64,000 bases of DNA from an uncultured Dokdonia sp. (GCF_947496725.1 NZ_CANMDS010000001.1:434001-498000), one strand, 5' to 3'. Positions 17,720 through 27,082 are shown, numbered from the stretch's first letter. Numbers and translations are program-made. Notes: generated from the sequence alone by a model not told the origin.

Positions 17720-20700
17720 TTAAAAGACAAAGCCTAAGGAAAACACAATCCTTCCACCATCTGTACTTGAGTAATACCCTAGATTAGTAGTAAATGTTTC
17801 TAAGCCACTTACCCAAAAGGAGCCACCAACGCTATTATGCCATTTATCTGAATTATCGTTTTCTACCCATACTCTCCCGTAGTCAAAACCTCCAGTTACA
17901 CCATACTTAAGTGGTATAAAACTGGTTTTAAATTTACCTAACAGCAATCTCAAGTCTGTATTTTGATATACTGAGTACTTACCAATAAAACGTTCTTTTC
18001 TAAACCCTCGCAGACTGTGATTACCGCCTAAAGAAGCCCCGTGGTAAAACTCAAAATTATCACCAAGAATAGCTTCTCCACCTATCTTTGTTGCTAGTAC
18101 AAGACTGGCACTTTTGTTTAATCTATGGTCTATTGCTATGTGAGGACGTACATATCCAAAATTATTGTCGATGTCTTCTCCATCAATATTAGCTTTATAA
18201 CCTGCCGTGATACTCGCATCTAATCCTAATGTAGGGTAAGCGATATCATCCTTGTTTTTAAAACTGTAATTAACTTCTGCACCTGCATAGGTTTGTTTTT
18301 CAAAAACTGAAGCCGTCGCAGGTAGAAAGTTTATGAATCTATCTTCTACATTTTCTACTTCAAAAGATTCTATTAAAGGTTTGAAGTAAAACGAACCTCC
18401 ATCTCTACCATTCCAAATCAAGGAAATAGCTACATTCCATTCTTTTATACTTACCCTATTAAAATCAATCTCCACTTCATCTTTATCATAAAGCGTTTCA
18501 TTCCCAAAACCAAAAAAGTTTTGTGCAAAATTTGGACTCGTATATTTCCCCTCTACTCCAAAATTCCAGTTATGAAATATATTTGCAAACTCTCCTTTAT
18601 AAGAAACATCATAACCGGAATTACCAGTATAATATGAAGCACTCACCGAATGCTTTGTAGTAAATGGATTGCGCTGAATCCCATATGTTGTAAAATTATT
18701 TACAAAACCTATACGTAATCCATCGTCAGGGTTTGCGCCTATGATGGGCAAAAATTGATTAATACTATATTTACGTTTTTTATAATCGTAGTTATTTATC
18801 TCATAATCATCTACTAGCCATTTTTTTGACTTGTTATTAACGATGGTATTATTCTTCCCTTTATAATCATAGAGTTTCACTTTTTTTGTATTCTCAAAAT
18901 TATAAATGTCATTTTTCTTTCCTCCTAAAACCTTTATAGTGATGTGATTGTTTCCTTCTCCTGTTACGTTGAAGGTATCATTACCATCTAAACCATAAAT
19001 CCAAATTTCTTTAGTTTCATCTTTATTAAATATTCTTTCAAAGATTTCTAGGTCTTTTCTTTGAGCGGTAATTTTAGTTTGCCCGTTTGGAAGCCTTGTG
19101 ATATCAAAGACATCATCTTTCTGTGTTCCAGTAATAACTTCGTGTTTGTTTACATAATCATAGTATCTGCGAGCGATATCTATAATATTACCTCTTCTTC
19201 CTCTAAGACTTTTCTTAATTTCTTCAATTGTTTGACCTTCAACTTCTGCTGGTAGATTTTGGAATGCATTTTCTATTACCTCATCTGTTAATCCAGTTTG
19301 TAAGGTTATTGCTTCTCTTTCCCAATCTTCCCAATTAGATTGATTAATAAAAGTCATATCTAATGGGTATGGCTCAAAACTAAACCACTTAGGGCTTGGT
19401 AATTCCTCATCAAACGACTGCATCATACGTAAGCTCGGAACTGCACAACGCAAAAATCCCAATATACTTCCATCAAAAACTGAAAACGCTTGGTCTCTGT
19501 CTCTTGGAATAGGTTTACATATTTCCGAACCGTCTTCATTTTCAAAAAGTGCCCAACGCCATTGATCTTCGTGCCTGTCCCAGTCGCCTATGAGCATATC
19601 AAAAAGCCTTGCTCTAATGTATGATGGTTCATCTACTATAGACTTTCCCGTTTTATTTATTTCTAAGAGTACGTCGCTTGTGCTTAAAATATCTTTTGGC
19701 TTTCCAAAACTTTCTAAGTCTTTATGTCCAGATTCTACGCGTTCTTCAATAAGATACAATTCATCACCATACTCGTCATTAAACTCACCGAGACCTTTTT
19801 GTTTAGGGATGTAGTACAGCTCTGGATTTGTATGAAATATATCAACTGCATCTGCCAGTGTTCCTATTGTGGTAGGTGTATAAGGATGGGCTGTTGTATA
19901 AAAGTCTAATAAGAAATTATCTGCAAAACTTCCTTCTAGTTCTTCTTCAACATACTTATCTTGAAATGCTGTGGACTGTAGAAATTTAATCGCACTTTTT
20001 CTTAGTGCTCTCATTACATATTCTCTACCATCTTTAGTTTCTAATCGTAAAGATTTCGATTGGTGTCCACCACCTCGTCTTGTAGGTGTAAGCCCTCCTT
20101 TTAAGGTATCTACAAAAGCTACTTTAGCATTTACTGATTTACTATAGTATTCTCTATAATGGTCTCCCCAAAGCCCTTTATATACTTTGCTTTTCTCCGT
20201 CTCATCTACAGAGTAAACAGAAGAACTAAATGTTGAACCAAAGCTACTTTTATCTTTAAAGTTGTTAAATAATTCTTCTTGAACTGGCACAATAACTTCG
20301 GCTGTATAAGGTGATGCCGTGCCTTGAAATGTAACACTTATTCTACCTCCTTTAAAAAAATCAATTCGTGCATAACCATTTTCGCTTGAAGCGAAATCTT
20401 TACTACTTTTTACAGAAGCATTTCTCGTTTGACCTGCAGCTCCACTTATTATTTGAGGAACTCCATATTTATTAATGTATTGTAAATTTTTATCGTGTCC
20501 AGAAACAAAGAAAATATCCTTTGTCTGCCTTGCAAGAGTGACTAGACGATTCCTAAATTTTCTGTTTTGCTTGTTTTGAAAATCGTGTAGAGAAGTTCCA
20601 CCTGTTCTAGCTATTAATCCTTCATTAGTATTTGAAAAAACAGGATGATGCATTGCTACCATTATTATTTTTCCTTGCGACTTTTTAAGCATACTCTCAA

Positions 20701-21238
20701 AAGCTAGAAAAAACTCTGTCCTGTTTTTAATATCACAATCTTCGTTTAGATAGATATGCTCATTCCAATCTTCTAGATACCATTGAGAATCAACTGTAAT
20801 TAAAACGACATCATCTGTGATATCCGTTTTTTTTATAGGACAACCCTCATCTGGGTAGAATTTTGCTTTACTCTTTTTTTGAATAAATTTTTCTATATCT
20901 CTTACATCTCTATGACCGTCAACAACCCATTCGTGGTGTCCTGGTGTAAAAACCACTTTGCCATTAAATGATTTTAAGATATCTAATTGGGATATTATTT
21001 TAGTTTTTGCCTCCCTAGAATAACCATCTTTAGAAACAGCATTACCAAGTATGAGTAATTTTGAATCTTTTAATGTTTTAGCTTCCTCATTAATTTGAGA
21101 TAAGACATTATTGTTATCTGCAGTTCCAGTATTTGCAGTAACAAAAACTGAAGTTTCTAATTGTTGTGCAGTTGCAAAAAAACTAAATAATAGTAGCCCG
21201 CATAAAACACTAATTCTGGTTGGATTAGAAGTTTTCAT
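17720..21238 (-). CDS. Inactive-looking calcineurin-type phosphoesterase fused to a surface-antigen (BamA/TamA-like) beta-barrel
   Basis: 1172 aa. Signal peptide 1-25. Residues 26-330 have the layout of a metallophosphoesterase, but the ligands are eroded: the first DxH is TAN, GDN is GNA (65-67), GNHE is GHHE (100-103) and the last GHxH is GHDK (247-250); only AMHHP (196-199) and H248 remain. The middle part (about 370-760) contains RALRKSAIKFLQ and RDRDQAF, like a kinase-type fold or CotH-like region. From about 830 to the end there is a 16-strand-type barrel with RGFRKERF near 1090 and a terminal aromatic (LGFVF), as in Omp85/surface-antigen barrels. Probably an outer-membrane protein with a non-catalytic periplasmic domain. 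Confidence 0.75.
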   Translation of the reverse strand: MKTSNPTRISVLCGLLLFSFFATAQQLETSVFVTANTGTADNNNVLSQINEEAKTLKDSKLLILGNAVSKDGYSREAKTKIISQLDILKSFNGKVVFTPGHHEWVVDGHRDVRDIEKFIQKKSKAKFYPDEGCPIKKTDITDDVVLITVDSQWYLEDWNEHIYLNEDCDIKNRTEFFLAFESMLKKSQGKIIMVAMHHPVFSNTNEGLIARTGGTSLHDFQNKQNRKFRNRLVTLARQTKDIFFVSGHDKNLQYINKYGVPQIISGAAGQTRNASVKSSKDFASSENGYARIDFFKGGRISVTFQGTASPYTAEVIVPVQEELFNNFKDKSSFGSTFSSSVYSVDETEKSKVYKGLWGDHYREYYSKSVNAKVAFVDTLKGGLTPTRRGGGHQSKSLRLETKDGREYVMRALRKSAIKFLQSTAFQDKYVEEELEGSFADNFLLDFYTTAHPYTPTTIGTLADAVDIFHTNPELYYIPKQKGLGEFNDEYGDELYLIEERVESGHKDLESFGKPKDILSTSDVLLEINKTGKSIVDEPSYIRARLFDMLIGDWDRHEDQWRWALFENEDGSEICKPIPRDRDQAFSVFDGSILGFLRCAVPSLRMMQSFDEELPSPKWFSFEPYPLDMTFINQSNWEDWEREAITLQTGLTDEVIENAFQNLPAEVEGQTIEEIKKSLRGRRGNIIDIARRYYDYVNKHEVITGTQKDDVFDITRLPNGQTKITAQRKDLEIFERIFNKDETKEIWIYGLDGNDTFNVTGEGNNHITIKVLGGKKNDIYNFENTKKVKLYDYKGKNNTIVNNKSKKWLVDDYEINNYDYKKRKYSINQFLPIIGANPDDGLRIGFVNNFTTYGIQRNPFTTKHSVSASYYTGNSGYDVSYKGEFANIFHNWNFGVEGKYTSPNFAQNFFGFGNETLYDKDEVEIDFNRVSIKEWNVAISLIWNGRDGGSFYFKPLIESFEVENVEDRFINFLPATASVFEKQTYAGAEVNYSFKNKDDIAYPTLGLDASITAGYKANIDGEDIDNNFGYVRPHIAIDHRLNKSASLVLATKIGGEAILGDNFEFYHGASLGGNHSLRGFRKERFIGKYSVYQNTDLRLLLGKFKTSFIPLKYGVTGGFDYGRVWVENDNSDKWHNSVGGSFWVSGLETFTTNLGYYSSTDGGRIVFSLGFVF

Positions 21239-21239
21239 A

Positions 21240-21620
21240 TTATTTGTTGTTGATGGGTTTTAGATAATAAATTTTCAAAATAGTTAAACTACTGAAAAGT
21301 AATAGAGAGTAATAACACATTGGCGTGCTTGAAGCTGTTTTAGGGCATTGTGCAGTTCCTGCAAATTGCATCATAGAAGCCACTAAAGCTATAGTACCTG
21401 CCAATACTGTAAATAGAAAGTACACGACATTCCATTTTTTTATGAGATGCGCTATGAGTGGAAGAATAAAACAGATTAGGATAACCAAACACATTGGTAT
21501 GTACATTATTTTGGGACACCCAACGCCAGTTTTAAATTCTTCAATTACGAGACCTCCAGCTCCATTAATTCCTATTATTAGAATTACCAAAATGAGATAA
21601 TATGTGAACTGTTTAGCCAT
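21240..21620 (-). CDS. Four-helix membrane protein with duplicated CPK...PMC motif
   Basis: 126 aa with four hydrophobic segments. Each half contains the same pattern: GVGCPKIMYIPMC (about 32-44) and TAQCPKTASSTPMC (about 91-104), each leading into a membrane helix. The four Cys on the same side of the membrane could form disulphides or bind a metal or haem. Family not recognised. Its 3' end is one base from the start of the 1172-aa gene and its start touches the zinc-ribbon gene, so the three probably form one unit. Confidence 0.7.
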   Translation of the reverse strand: MAKQFTYYLILVILIIGINGAGGLVIEEFKTGVGCPKIMYIPMCLVILICFILPLIAHLIKKWNVVYFLFTVLAGTIALVASMMQFAGTAQCPKTASSTPMCYYSLLLFSSLTILKIYYLKPINNK

Positions 21621-21889
21621 TACTTTTTATACACCACCTTACAAGTAGGACACTCAGGTCCCTTTACAGTGCTCTTAAGTTTTATCCCATTCATTTGTGT
21701 TACTATAAAATCTTGTACAAATGCATAATTTGCACTATGATTGTTAACACTTATTTGAGTGTCCTTATACTTTTCTCTTATAAGATTATCATATTCCTGG
21801 TCTCCCCAACAGTTAGGACAATAGTCACTAGATAATTCCGAAATTTCTTTCTCATTTCTATTACCGAATAGTTCTTTTATAAATTTCAT
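21620..21889 (-). CDS. Small zinc-ribbon-like protein
   Basis: 89 aa, soluble, with two Cys pairs, CPNCW (24-28) and CPTCK (about 80-84), separated by a 50-residue helical part. This spacing suits one zinc site bringing both ends together. Its stop overlaps the next gene's start codon, indicating translational coupling with the CPK...PMC membrane protein. Function unknown. Confidence 0.65.
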   Translation of the reverse strand: MKFIKELFGNRNEKEISELSSDYCPNCWGDQEYDNLIREKYKDTQISVNNHSANYAFVQDFIVTQMNGIKLKSTVKGPECPTCKVVYKK

Positions 21890-22077
21890 TTTTGAGCTAT
21901 TTTATTCCTAATTTGTGATAATCTTTTCTAGACAGCCTTATTTCTGCTGGGTTCTAAACTATAATAAGGCAAAATAATTAACCTATCGTATCATATAAAT
22001 ATTATAGAAATTTACTATCAGTAAGTTATGAGGCAATTTAGTGCCTTATATTAATTTGGGAAAGCTTTAGTTTTTCA

Positions 22078-22097
22078 ATAGTTACTCTAGGCGACAC
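22078..22097. repeat. 20-bp direct repeat, left copy
   Basis: ATAGTTACTCTAGGCGACAC, identical to 25444-25463. It is intergenic, 3' of the FG-GAP gene. The pair frames a 3.3-kb AT-rich segment. Confidence 0.8.
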
Positions 22098-22144
22098 GTT
22101 GTAGTAGTTTTATATAACTTCTTCACGAAGTATGATTTAAAAAC

Positions 22145-23797
22145 TCATATATTTTCTTCAGGTTTTCCTATAGTTGCATTCTGTTTTTCAACTTCAGCTT
22201 TCAAATCAATAATTCTATTAATTTCTGGATTATCAACCGTAATTTCTTTATCGTTTGCTAACCAAACTTTAATATTGAAAACAGTAGACTCTTTGCCTAA
22301 TCCAAATTGAATCAGTGATGTTTGATCACTAGCTAAACCTTCACCAGTTACTAGCCATTCGGTTAGTGTTCTTGTAGGTGTAGTTACTGTTACTTTTGCC
22401 CCTTGTACATTAACCGATTCTCCTAAATCTACTTGTAGATAGTTGTTAGTTCCGCCTTTATTAATATATGCTAACGAAGGTGTATCAATATTTACCCAAA
22501 TCATATCCAAATATCCGTCTTGATTAAAATCGCTTACTAACGAAGTAATGGCAAAATAAGGATTGACAACACCGCTTTTCTCTTCGGTTGGTGCAAACGT
22601 TCCATCTTCTTTTTGGATTAATAATCTACTAGGTAATCTAAAGAGTTTATTAGGTGCTAAATCCACATAATTTTCGGCAACCATTAAATCTTGTAAACCA
22701 TCGTTATTCATATCGCCAAAGGTGCAACCCCAAGAAAATTCGTAATCTGCTATTTTAGTTTCTTCAGCTGTATCTGTAAATTTAAAGTTACCATCATTTT
22801 TAAAGAGAATCCATTTCTCATTAAATAAGGATGCATCTTTTATATCTCCTTTTGCTAATGCTCTAGGCAAAGTACTTCCTGTATTAGAAAACATAAAATC
22901 TACCAAACCATCATTATTATAATCACCAACTGCTAAGCCCATTGGATAGGCGAATTTTTTGGTTAATGGGTTAGGTTTCATTGTATAGGTAAGATCTCCA
23001 TTATTTTTATAGGTTCTGGCTTCACCTGTATCGTGTACAACCACTAAATCTAACCAAGAATCATTATCTATATCTATTAATACGCCTTGAAATGTATTAT
23101 GGATATAATCTAAACCTGCCTGTTTTGTAATGCTTATGTAATTTTCGTTGCCTGTATTTAAAAGTAACTCACTTGTAGAACCATAGGTGTAATCTTCAAA
23201 AATGGTTTGTCCTTCCATTAACTCCTTTTTAAGGTAGGTTGCCATAAAAATATCTAAATCACCATCTTTATCTATATCGCCAACAGTTAATCCTGCAGGA
23301 GTAGATTTTTCGTTTATTGGTGTGTCAATTTTTTTAGCTGTGAATTTTCCATCGGTATTATAATAAATGGTTAATCCATCTTCTCTACCTAGAATAATAT
23401 CTGTAAATCCGTTATTGTCAAAATCTGCAGAGACAACACCAACTGTAGTGGTTGTTTTTCCCTTCTTAGGCAAATTCACCTCTCCTGATATATTGACAAA
23501 CTCGTTATTTCTATAGGCAAAAATGGCATCTTCTTGATTCATTCCGCCACCAAAAAATACTTCATCAATATTATCGTTATCGATATCTATTAAAGCTGAC
23601 GGTGCAATAGGCAACGATTTATCACCATTATATTGATGCTTGAAATCGAGTGCTACTTCCTCAAATAAAGGAATTTTACTCTCATCTATTGTGATGTCAT
23701 ATTTATCTGAAACTGAATCTCTCCAGAAAAAACCAAGAACTAGTAAGATTAATAAAAGGATGAGTATTCCAACGAATTTTAGAATTTTTTTAAGCAT
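22145..23797 (-). CDS. Membrane-anchored FG-GAP/VCBS repeat protein with ASPIC/UnbV C-terminus
   Basis: 550 aa. An N-terminal hydrophobic anchor (about 5-26) is followed by 6-7 FG-GAP/VCBS repeats with calcium-binding DxDxDG-type loops (DIDNDNID, DFDNNGFTD, DIDKDGDLD, DIDNDSWLD, DYNNDGLVD, DMNNDGLQD, DFNQDGYLD), a seven-bladed propeller. The C-terminus (about 450-530) resembles the ASPIC/UnbV domain (YLQVDLGESVNVQGAKV). Likely anchored in the periplasm or on the surface with a binding role. Its start overlaps the end of the next gene upstream by 8 bp. Confidence 0.85.
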   Translation of the reverse strand: MLKKILKFVGILILLLILLVLGFFWRDSVSDKYDITIDESKIPLFEEVALDFKHQYNGDKSLPIAPSALIDIDNDNIDEVFFGGGMNQEDAIFAYRNNEFVNISGEVNLPKKGKTTTTVGVVSADFDNNGFTDIILGREDGLTIYYNTDGKFTAKKIDTPINEKSTPAGLTVGDIDKDGDLDIFMATYLKKELMEGQTIFEDYTYGSTSELLLNTGNENYISITKQAGLDYIHNTFQGVLIDIDNDSWLDLVVVHDTGEARTYKNNGDLTYTMKPNPLTKKFAYPMGLAVGDYNNDGLVDFMFSNTGSTLPRALAKGDIKDASLFNEKWILFKNDGNFKFTDTAEETKIADYEFSWGCTFGDMNNDGLQDLMVAENYVDLAPNKLFRLPSRLLIQKEDGTFAPTEEKSGVVNPYFAITSLVSDFNQDGYLDMIWVNIDTPSLAYINKGGTNNYLQVDLGESVNVQGAKVTVTTPTRTLTEWLVTGEGLASDQTSLIQFGLGKESTVFNIKVWLANDKEITVDNPEINRIIDLKAEVEKQNATIGKPEENI

Positions 23798-24455
23798 TTT
23801 GATGGTTTTTAGTGTATCTGTTTAGTTGATATAAGGATAATCCAAAGAGGATAAAATGTGTTACATTCATCAATATTGGTAACATATGCTTACCGATAGA
23901 CGGAACTAATTTCCCCAAAACGACTAACAAAATAAGTATAACAATTGGGTTGAAAATGGCCATCCATTTTTTATAAAATGTACCACCTTTTAAAATGGCG
24001 ATTGCAAAAACTACAGAAAGTGAAGCTATAACTATACGTAAAGCTTTAACTAAAACTTCCATATGGTCTGTATAATGCACTAATAGATTTTGGTAGGTTG
24101 ATGCATCTATAGTATCCTTTAAATGTACAATATTGCCTATAGAAGCTCGTGAGCCAATCCAAATCCCACCTACTGCAAATGCTATAAAACCTATTGCTAA
24201 AACAATTCTAGCTAAAGTTTCACTTCCAGATTTTAGCATTCTATAAATATGTATGTAGCCAGCGAAATAAAAAGGTAAACCAATAATGGCTAAAAAATGA
24301 CCTATGGTAAGGTTTTCTAATGGTACAAATTTGAAAAATTCATAATCATTAGAATGTTCTAAAATTGAGGATGAATAGTGTAGTAAATATTCGCCTAGTC
24401 CTACTATAATAGAAGCTATTAGACCTAAGTAGCCTAAAATATTGGTTATTTTCAT
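23790..24455 (-). CDS. Six-helix membrane protein of unknown function (possibly DUF6796)
   Basis: 221 aa with about six membrane segments (7-25, 52-72, 80-104, 138-158, 165-186, 192-212). Notable residues are YLLHYSS, GHFLAIIGLPFYFAGYIHIYR and a late HMLPILMNVTHF; several His lie near helix ends. The layout recalls proteins named DUF6796, from memory only. It is the first gene of a two-gene unit with the FG-GAP protein. A long inverted repeat lies 18-48 bp upstream of its start. Confidence 0.65.
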   Translation of the reverse strand: MKITNILGYLGLIASIIVGLGEYLLHYSSSILEHSNDYEFFKFVPLENLTIGHFLAIIGLPFYFAGYIHIYRMLKSGSETLARIVLAIGFIAFAVGGIWIGSRASIGNIVHLKDTIDASTYQNLLVHYTDHMEVLVKALRIVIASLSVVFAIAILKGGTFYKKWMAIFNPIVILILLVVLGKLVPSIGKHMLPILMNVTHFILFGLSLYQLNRYTKNHQNA

Positions 24456-24472
24456 TATGTTGATAGTTGGTT

Positions 24473-24503
24473 AGTTTTAACTTTGTCGATATATGTTAAA
24501 ACT
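24473..24503. promoter_or_regulatory. Inverted repeat, candidate operator
   Basis: Perfect 9-bp arms AGTTTTAAC/GTTAAAACT separated by 13 bp (22 bp between arm centres, two helical turns), 18 bp upstream of the membrane-protein start. A Crp-family regulator is encoded next door. No T-run follows, so it is not a terminator. Confidence 0.5.
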
Positions 24504-24709
24504 CCTTTCAAAATAAAATAAAGAACTACTTCATAGGCATTTCAATTAGTGTCTAACCCAGCCTTTCATAAAAAAATTGGTGAGATAGTTTTAATGTAGT
24601 ATAACCCCTATCTTATATCCATTACTATAACTTTCTATTGGTCCCATTATATAGATGATTTAAATTTTTGTAATTAACCACCCAATACAAAAAATATTAG
24701 TTATTACTC

Positions 24710-25369
24710 CTATTTATTTTTTGAAATAAACTCAACATTATAGTCTATTACTCCTTCTTTACGCATATTGCTCATAACATTACTGACCGTTTGTCTGGAT
24801 GTATTAGTAAGGTTTGCGATATCTTTATGAGAAAGTAGATTCTTTGCTATTATTTTCCCTGTTTTATCATCCTCCCCAAAATCCTCCAGATAATCTGAAA
24901 CAAATTCTTTAATCCTCGTAGCACTATCTTTAAATAACAAATCGTTCAATCTTCTCTCTAGCTTTTGAATACGTAATCCGTAAACTTTTAATAATCCATT
25001 TTTAAGTGATTTATGTTTTTCAATTAGAGATTCCATTTGTTTAGACTCAATGTAACAAATCACACAATTTTCTAAGGCATAAGCAACCTCCTCTGCAGCA
25101 GCCTCTTCATCATAAAGCGCAAGTTCTCCAAAAACATTACCGCGTTTGACAATATATTTTACAGTACCACTATTACTGTCAACAATTTTGACACTACCTC
25201 TTTTTAAGAAAAATACACTGTCTTTATATTCATCTTTAAGTTCTATACGCTTGCCTTTCTCTATATTATCCATTTCAAGAATTTCACAGATTTTCATCAT
25301 ATTGAGAATTCCGAGTTTTTTAAAAAGGTTGAAACCTTCTAAGAACCAATATTTTGTAATTACTTTCAA
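24710..25369 (-). CDS. Crp/Fnr-family transcription regulator
   Basis: 219 aa. Cyclic-nucleotide-type jelly roll at about 15-120 (RGNVFGELALYDEE matches the GEL phosphate-binding loop in part), dimer helix 120-150, winged helix at about 170-212 with LLSHKDIANLTNTSRQTVSNVMSNMRKEGVI. The recognition helix reads RQTVSN and lacks the E...R pair of FNR, so its DNA site should differ from TGA-type palindromes. No Cys cluster. Probably controls the two-gene unit next to it. Lies inside the direct-repeat segment. Confidence 0.88.
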   Translation of the reverse strand: MKVITKYWFLEGFNLFKKLGILNMMKICEILEMDNIEKGKRIELKDEYKDSVFFLKRGSVKIVDSNSGTVKYIVKRGNVFGELALYDEEAAAEEVAYALENCVICYIESKQMESLIEKHKSLKNGLLKVYGLRIQKLERRLNDLLFKDSATRIKEFVSDYLEDFGEDDKTGKIIAKNLLSHKDIANLTNTSRQTVSNVMSNMRKEGVIDYNVEFISKNK

Positions 25370-25443
25370 TTAATATCTATATGTTAATTTGTAATAAAGT
25401 AAAGCTAATCAAATAAACATTGTGCTAATATTTTATTTTCTTC

Positions 25444-25463
25444 ATAGTTACTCTAGGCGACAC
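25444..25463. repeat. 20-bp direct repeat, right copy
   Basis: Same 20 bases as 22078-22097, upstream of the Crp-family gene and before the hemN promoter. Confidence 0.8.
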
Positions 25464-25586
25464 TCAATTTTAGTAAAATTAGTTGATTGATAGAAATAAC
25501 AAATTAATTAGACTTTAAACAGGCCCACTTTTTTCTAAGTAATTTCTTCTTCTTTTTGTCTAAAGCCATTTACTATTTTCTCCATA

Positions 25587-25629
25587 TGACAATTGTCATA
25601 AACTAGATCTTGCTCACATATTATTTTTG
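25587..25629 (+). promoter_or_regulatory. FNR-type operator plus -7 box for hemN
   Basis: TGACAATTGTCA at 25587-25598 (the palindrome extends to 16 bp, TATGACAATTGTCATA) and TATTTTTG at 25622-25629, with 23 bp between. The hemN ATG is 16 bp further on. Confidence 0.85.
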
Positions 25630-25645
25630 AAAAAAAATATTTTTT

Positions 25646-27007
25646 ATGTGCACACTTATATCAAAATACAACGTTGCTGGACCCAGATATACGAGTTACC
25701 CTACGGTTCCTTACTGGGATAAAGAGCTATTTACCCTTAAAGGATGGAAAGAAACCTTAGTAAAAAGTTTTAATGAAAGTAACACTACAGAAGGTATAAG
25801 TCTTTATATACATTTACCCTATTGCGAGAGTATGTGCACCTTTTGTGGCTGTAATAAACGTATTACAAAAAATCACAGTGTGGAGATTCCTTACATACAA
25901 TCTGTACTCAAAGAGCTCACACTTTATGTAAAGCTTTTAGGTAGCACTCCCCTAGTTAAGCAATTACATCTAGGTGGTGGTACTCCTACTTTTTTCTCTC
26001 CAGAGCACTTAGATAGACTACTAGATGGAGTCTTTAGCCTCACCAACAAAGCAACAGAGTTTGAGCTAAGTTTTGAAGGACATCCTAACAATACCACAAA
26101 AAAACATCTTAAAACATTACATAAACAAGGCTTTACCAGAGTTTGCTACGGTGTACAAGATTATAATGAAACTGTTCAAAAAGCTATAAACAGAGTACAG
26201 CCATATCACAATGTAAAAACGGCAACCACAACCGCAAGAGAAGTAGGATACAGCTCTGTAGGTCACGATATTATTTATGGTCTACCTTTCCAAACGCAAG
26301 ATGATGTGATAAGTACAATCTTAAAAACCATAAATTTACGACCAGACCGCATCGCTTTTTATAGCTATGCCCACGTACCGTGGATGAAGGGGAACGGCCA
26401 GCGTGGCTTTTCTGATCAAGATTTACCCTCTGCAGAGCAAAAGAGAATGCAATATGAGATAGGTAAAAAAATGCTAGTCGAGGCAGGTTATGTAGAGATA
26501 GGTATGGATCATTTTGCGCTAGTAAATGACAGCCTTCACACCTCACAACAAGCAGGAAAAATACATCGCAATTTTATGGGGTATACCTCTAGTAAGACAC
26601 AAGTAATGATAGGTCTAGGTGTATCTGCTATAAGCGATAGCTGGTACAGCTTTGCTCAAAATGTAAAAAACATTGAGGAGTACCAGCAGCTAGTAGAAGA
26701 CGGTATTCTCCCTATCTTTAGAGGGCATTTACTTACAGATGAAGACCTTATTATAAGACAGCATATTCTTAACTTAATGTGTGAGTTTAAAACCTCGTGG
26801 GCAGATCAAAAACTACACTTCCCAGAAATACCTGATGTACTTATAAAACTTAAGGAGTTAGAAAATGATGGTTTAGTAGTAATAGATGCAACTGGTATCG
26901 AAATTACAGAAAAAGGAAGACCTTTTGTGCGTAATATTTGCCTACCATTTGACCTACGCCTACAGCGCAAAAAGCCAGAGACACAATTATTCTCTATGAC
27001 TGTATAA
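25646..27007 (+). CDS. hemN: Oxygen-independent coproporphyrinogen III oxidase (HemN)
   Basis: 453 aa radical SAM enzyme with YIHLPYCESMCTFCGCNK: C60, C64 and C67 bind the [4Fe-4S], and C69 completes the HemN-type CxxxCxxCxC motif. HLGGGTPTF follows. The N-terminal KYNVAGPRYTSYPT is typical of true HemN rather than HemW. It makes protoporphyrinogen IX without oxygen, which is needed for the haems of the cbb3 oxidase under low oxygen. The promoter has the same operator as the oxidase genes and an experimentally familiar parallel exists in FNR control of hemN in other bacteria. Confidence 0.95.
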   Translation: MCTLISKYNVAGPRYTSYPTVPYWDKELFTLKGWKETLVKSFNESNTTEGISLYIHLPYCESMCTFCGCNKRITKNHSVEIPYIQSVLKELTLYVKLLGSTPLVKQLHLGGGTPTFFSPEHLDRLLDGVFSLTNKATEFELSFEGHPNNTTKKHLKTLHKQGFTRVCYGVQDYNETVQKAINRVQPYHNVKTATTTAREVGYSSVGHDIIYGLPFQTQDDVISTILKTINLRPDRIAFYSYAHVPWMKGNGQRGFSDQDLPSAEQKRMQYEIGKKMLVEAGYVEIGMDHFALVNDSLHTSQQAGKIHRNFMGYTSSKTQVMIGLGVSAISDSWYSFAQNVKNIEEYQQLVEDGILPIFRGHLLTDEDLIIRQHILNLMCEFKTSWADQKLHFPEIPDVLIKLKELENDGLVVIDATGIEITEKGRPFVRNICLPFDLRLQRKKPETQLFSMTV

Positions 27008-27025
27008 TCTAAAAGTCATAATAAT

Positions 27026-27068
27026 AAAAAAAGGAGGAATCACCTATTAAGATGATTCCTCCTTTTTT
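27026..27068. terminator. Terminator after hemN
   Basis: Stem AAGGAGGAATCA/TGATTCCTCCTT around a loop near 27043-27050, with A-run on one side and T-run on the other, so it can act in both directions: for hemN and for the cco transcription unit. Confidence 0.88.
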
Positions 27069-27082
27069 GTTTTTTTAAATAA

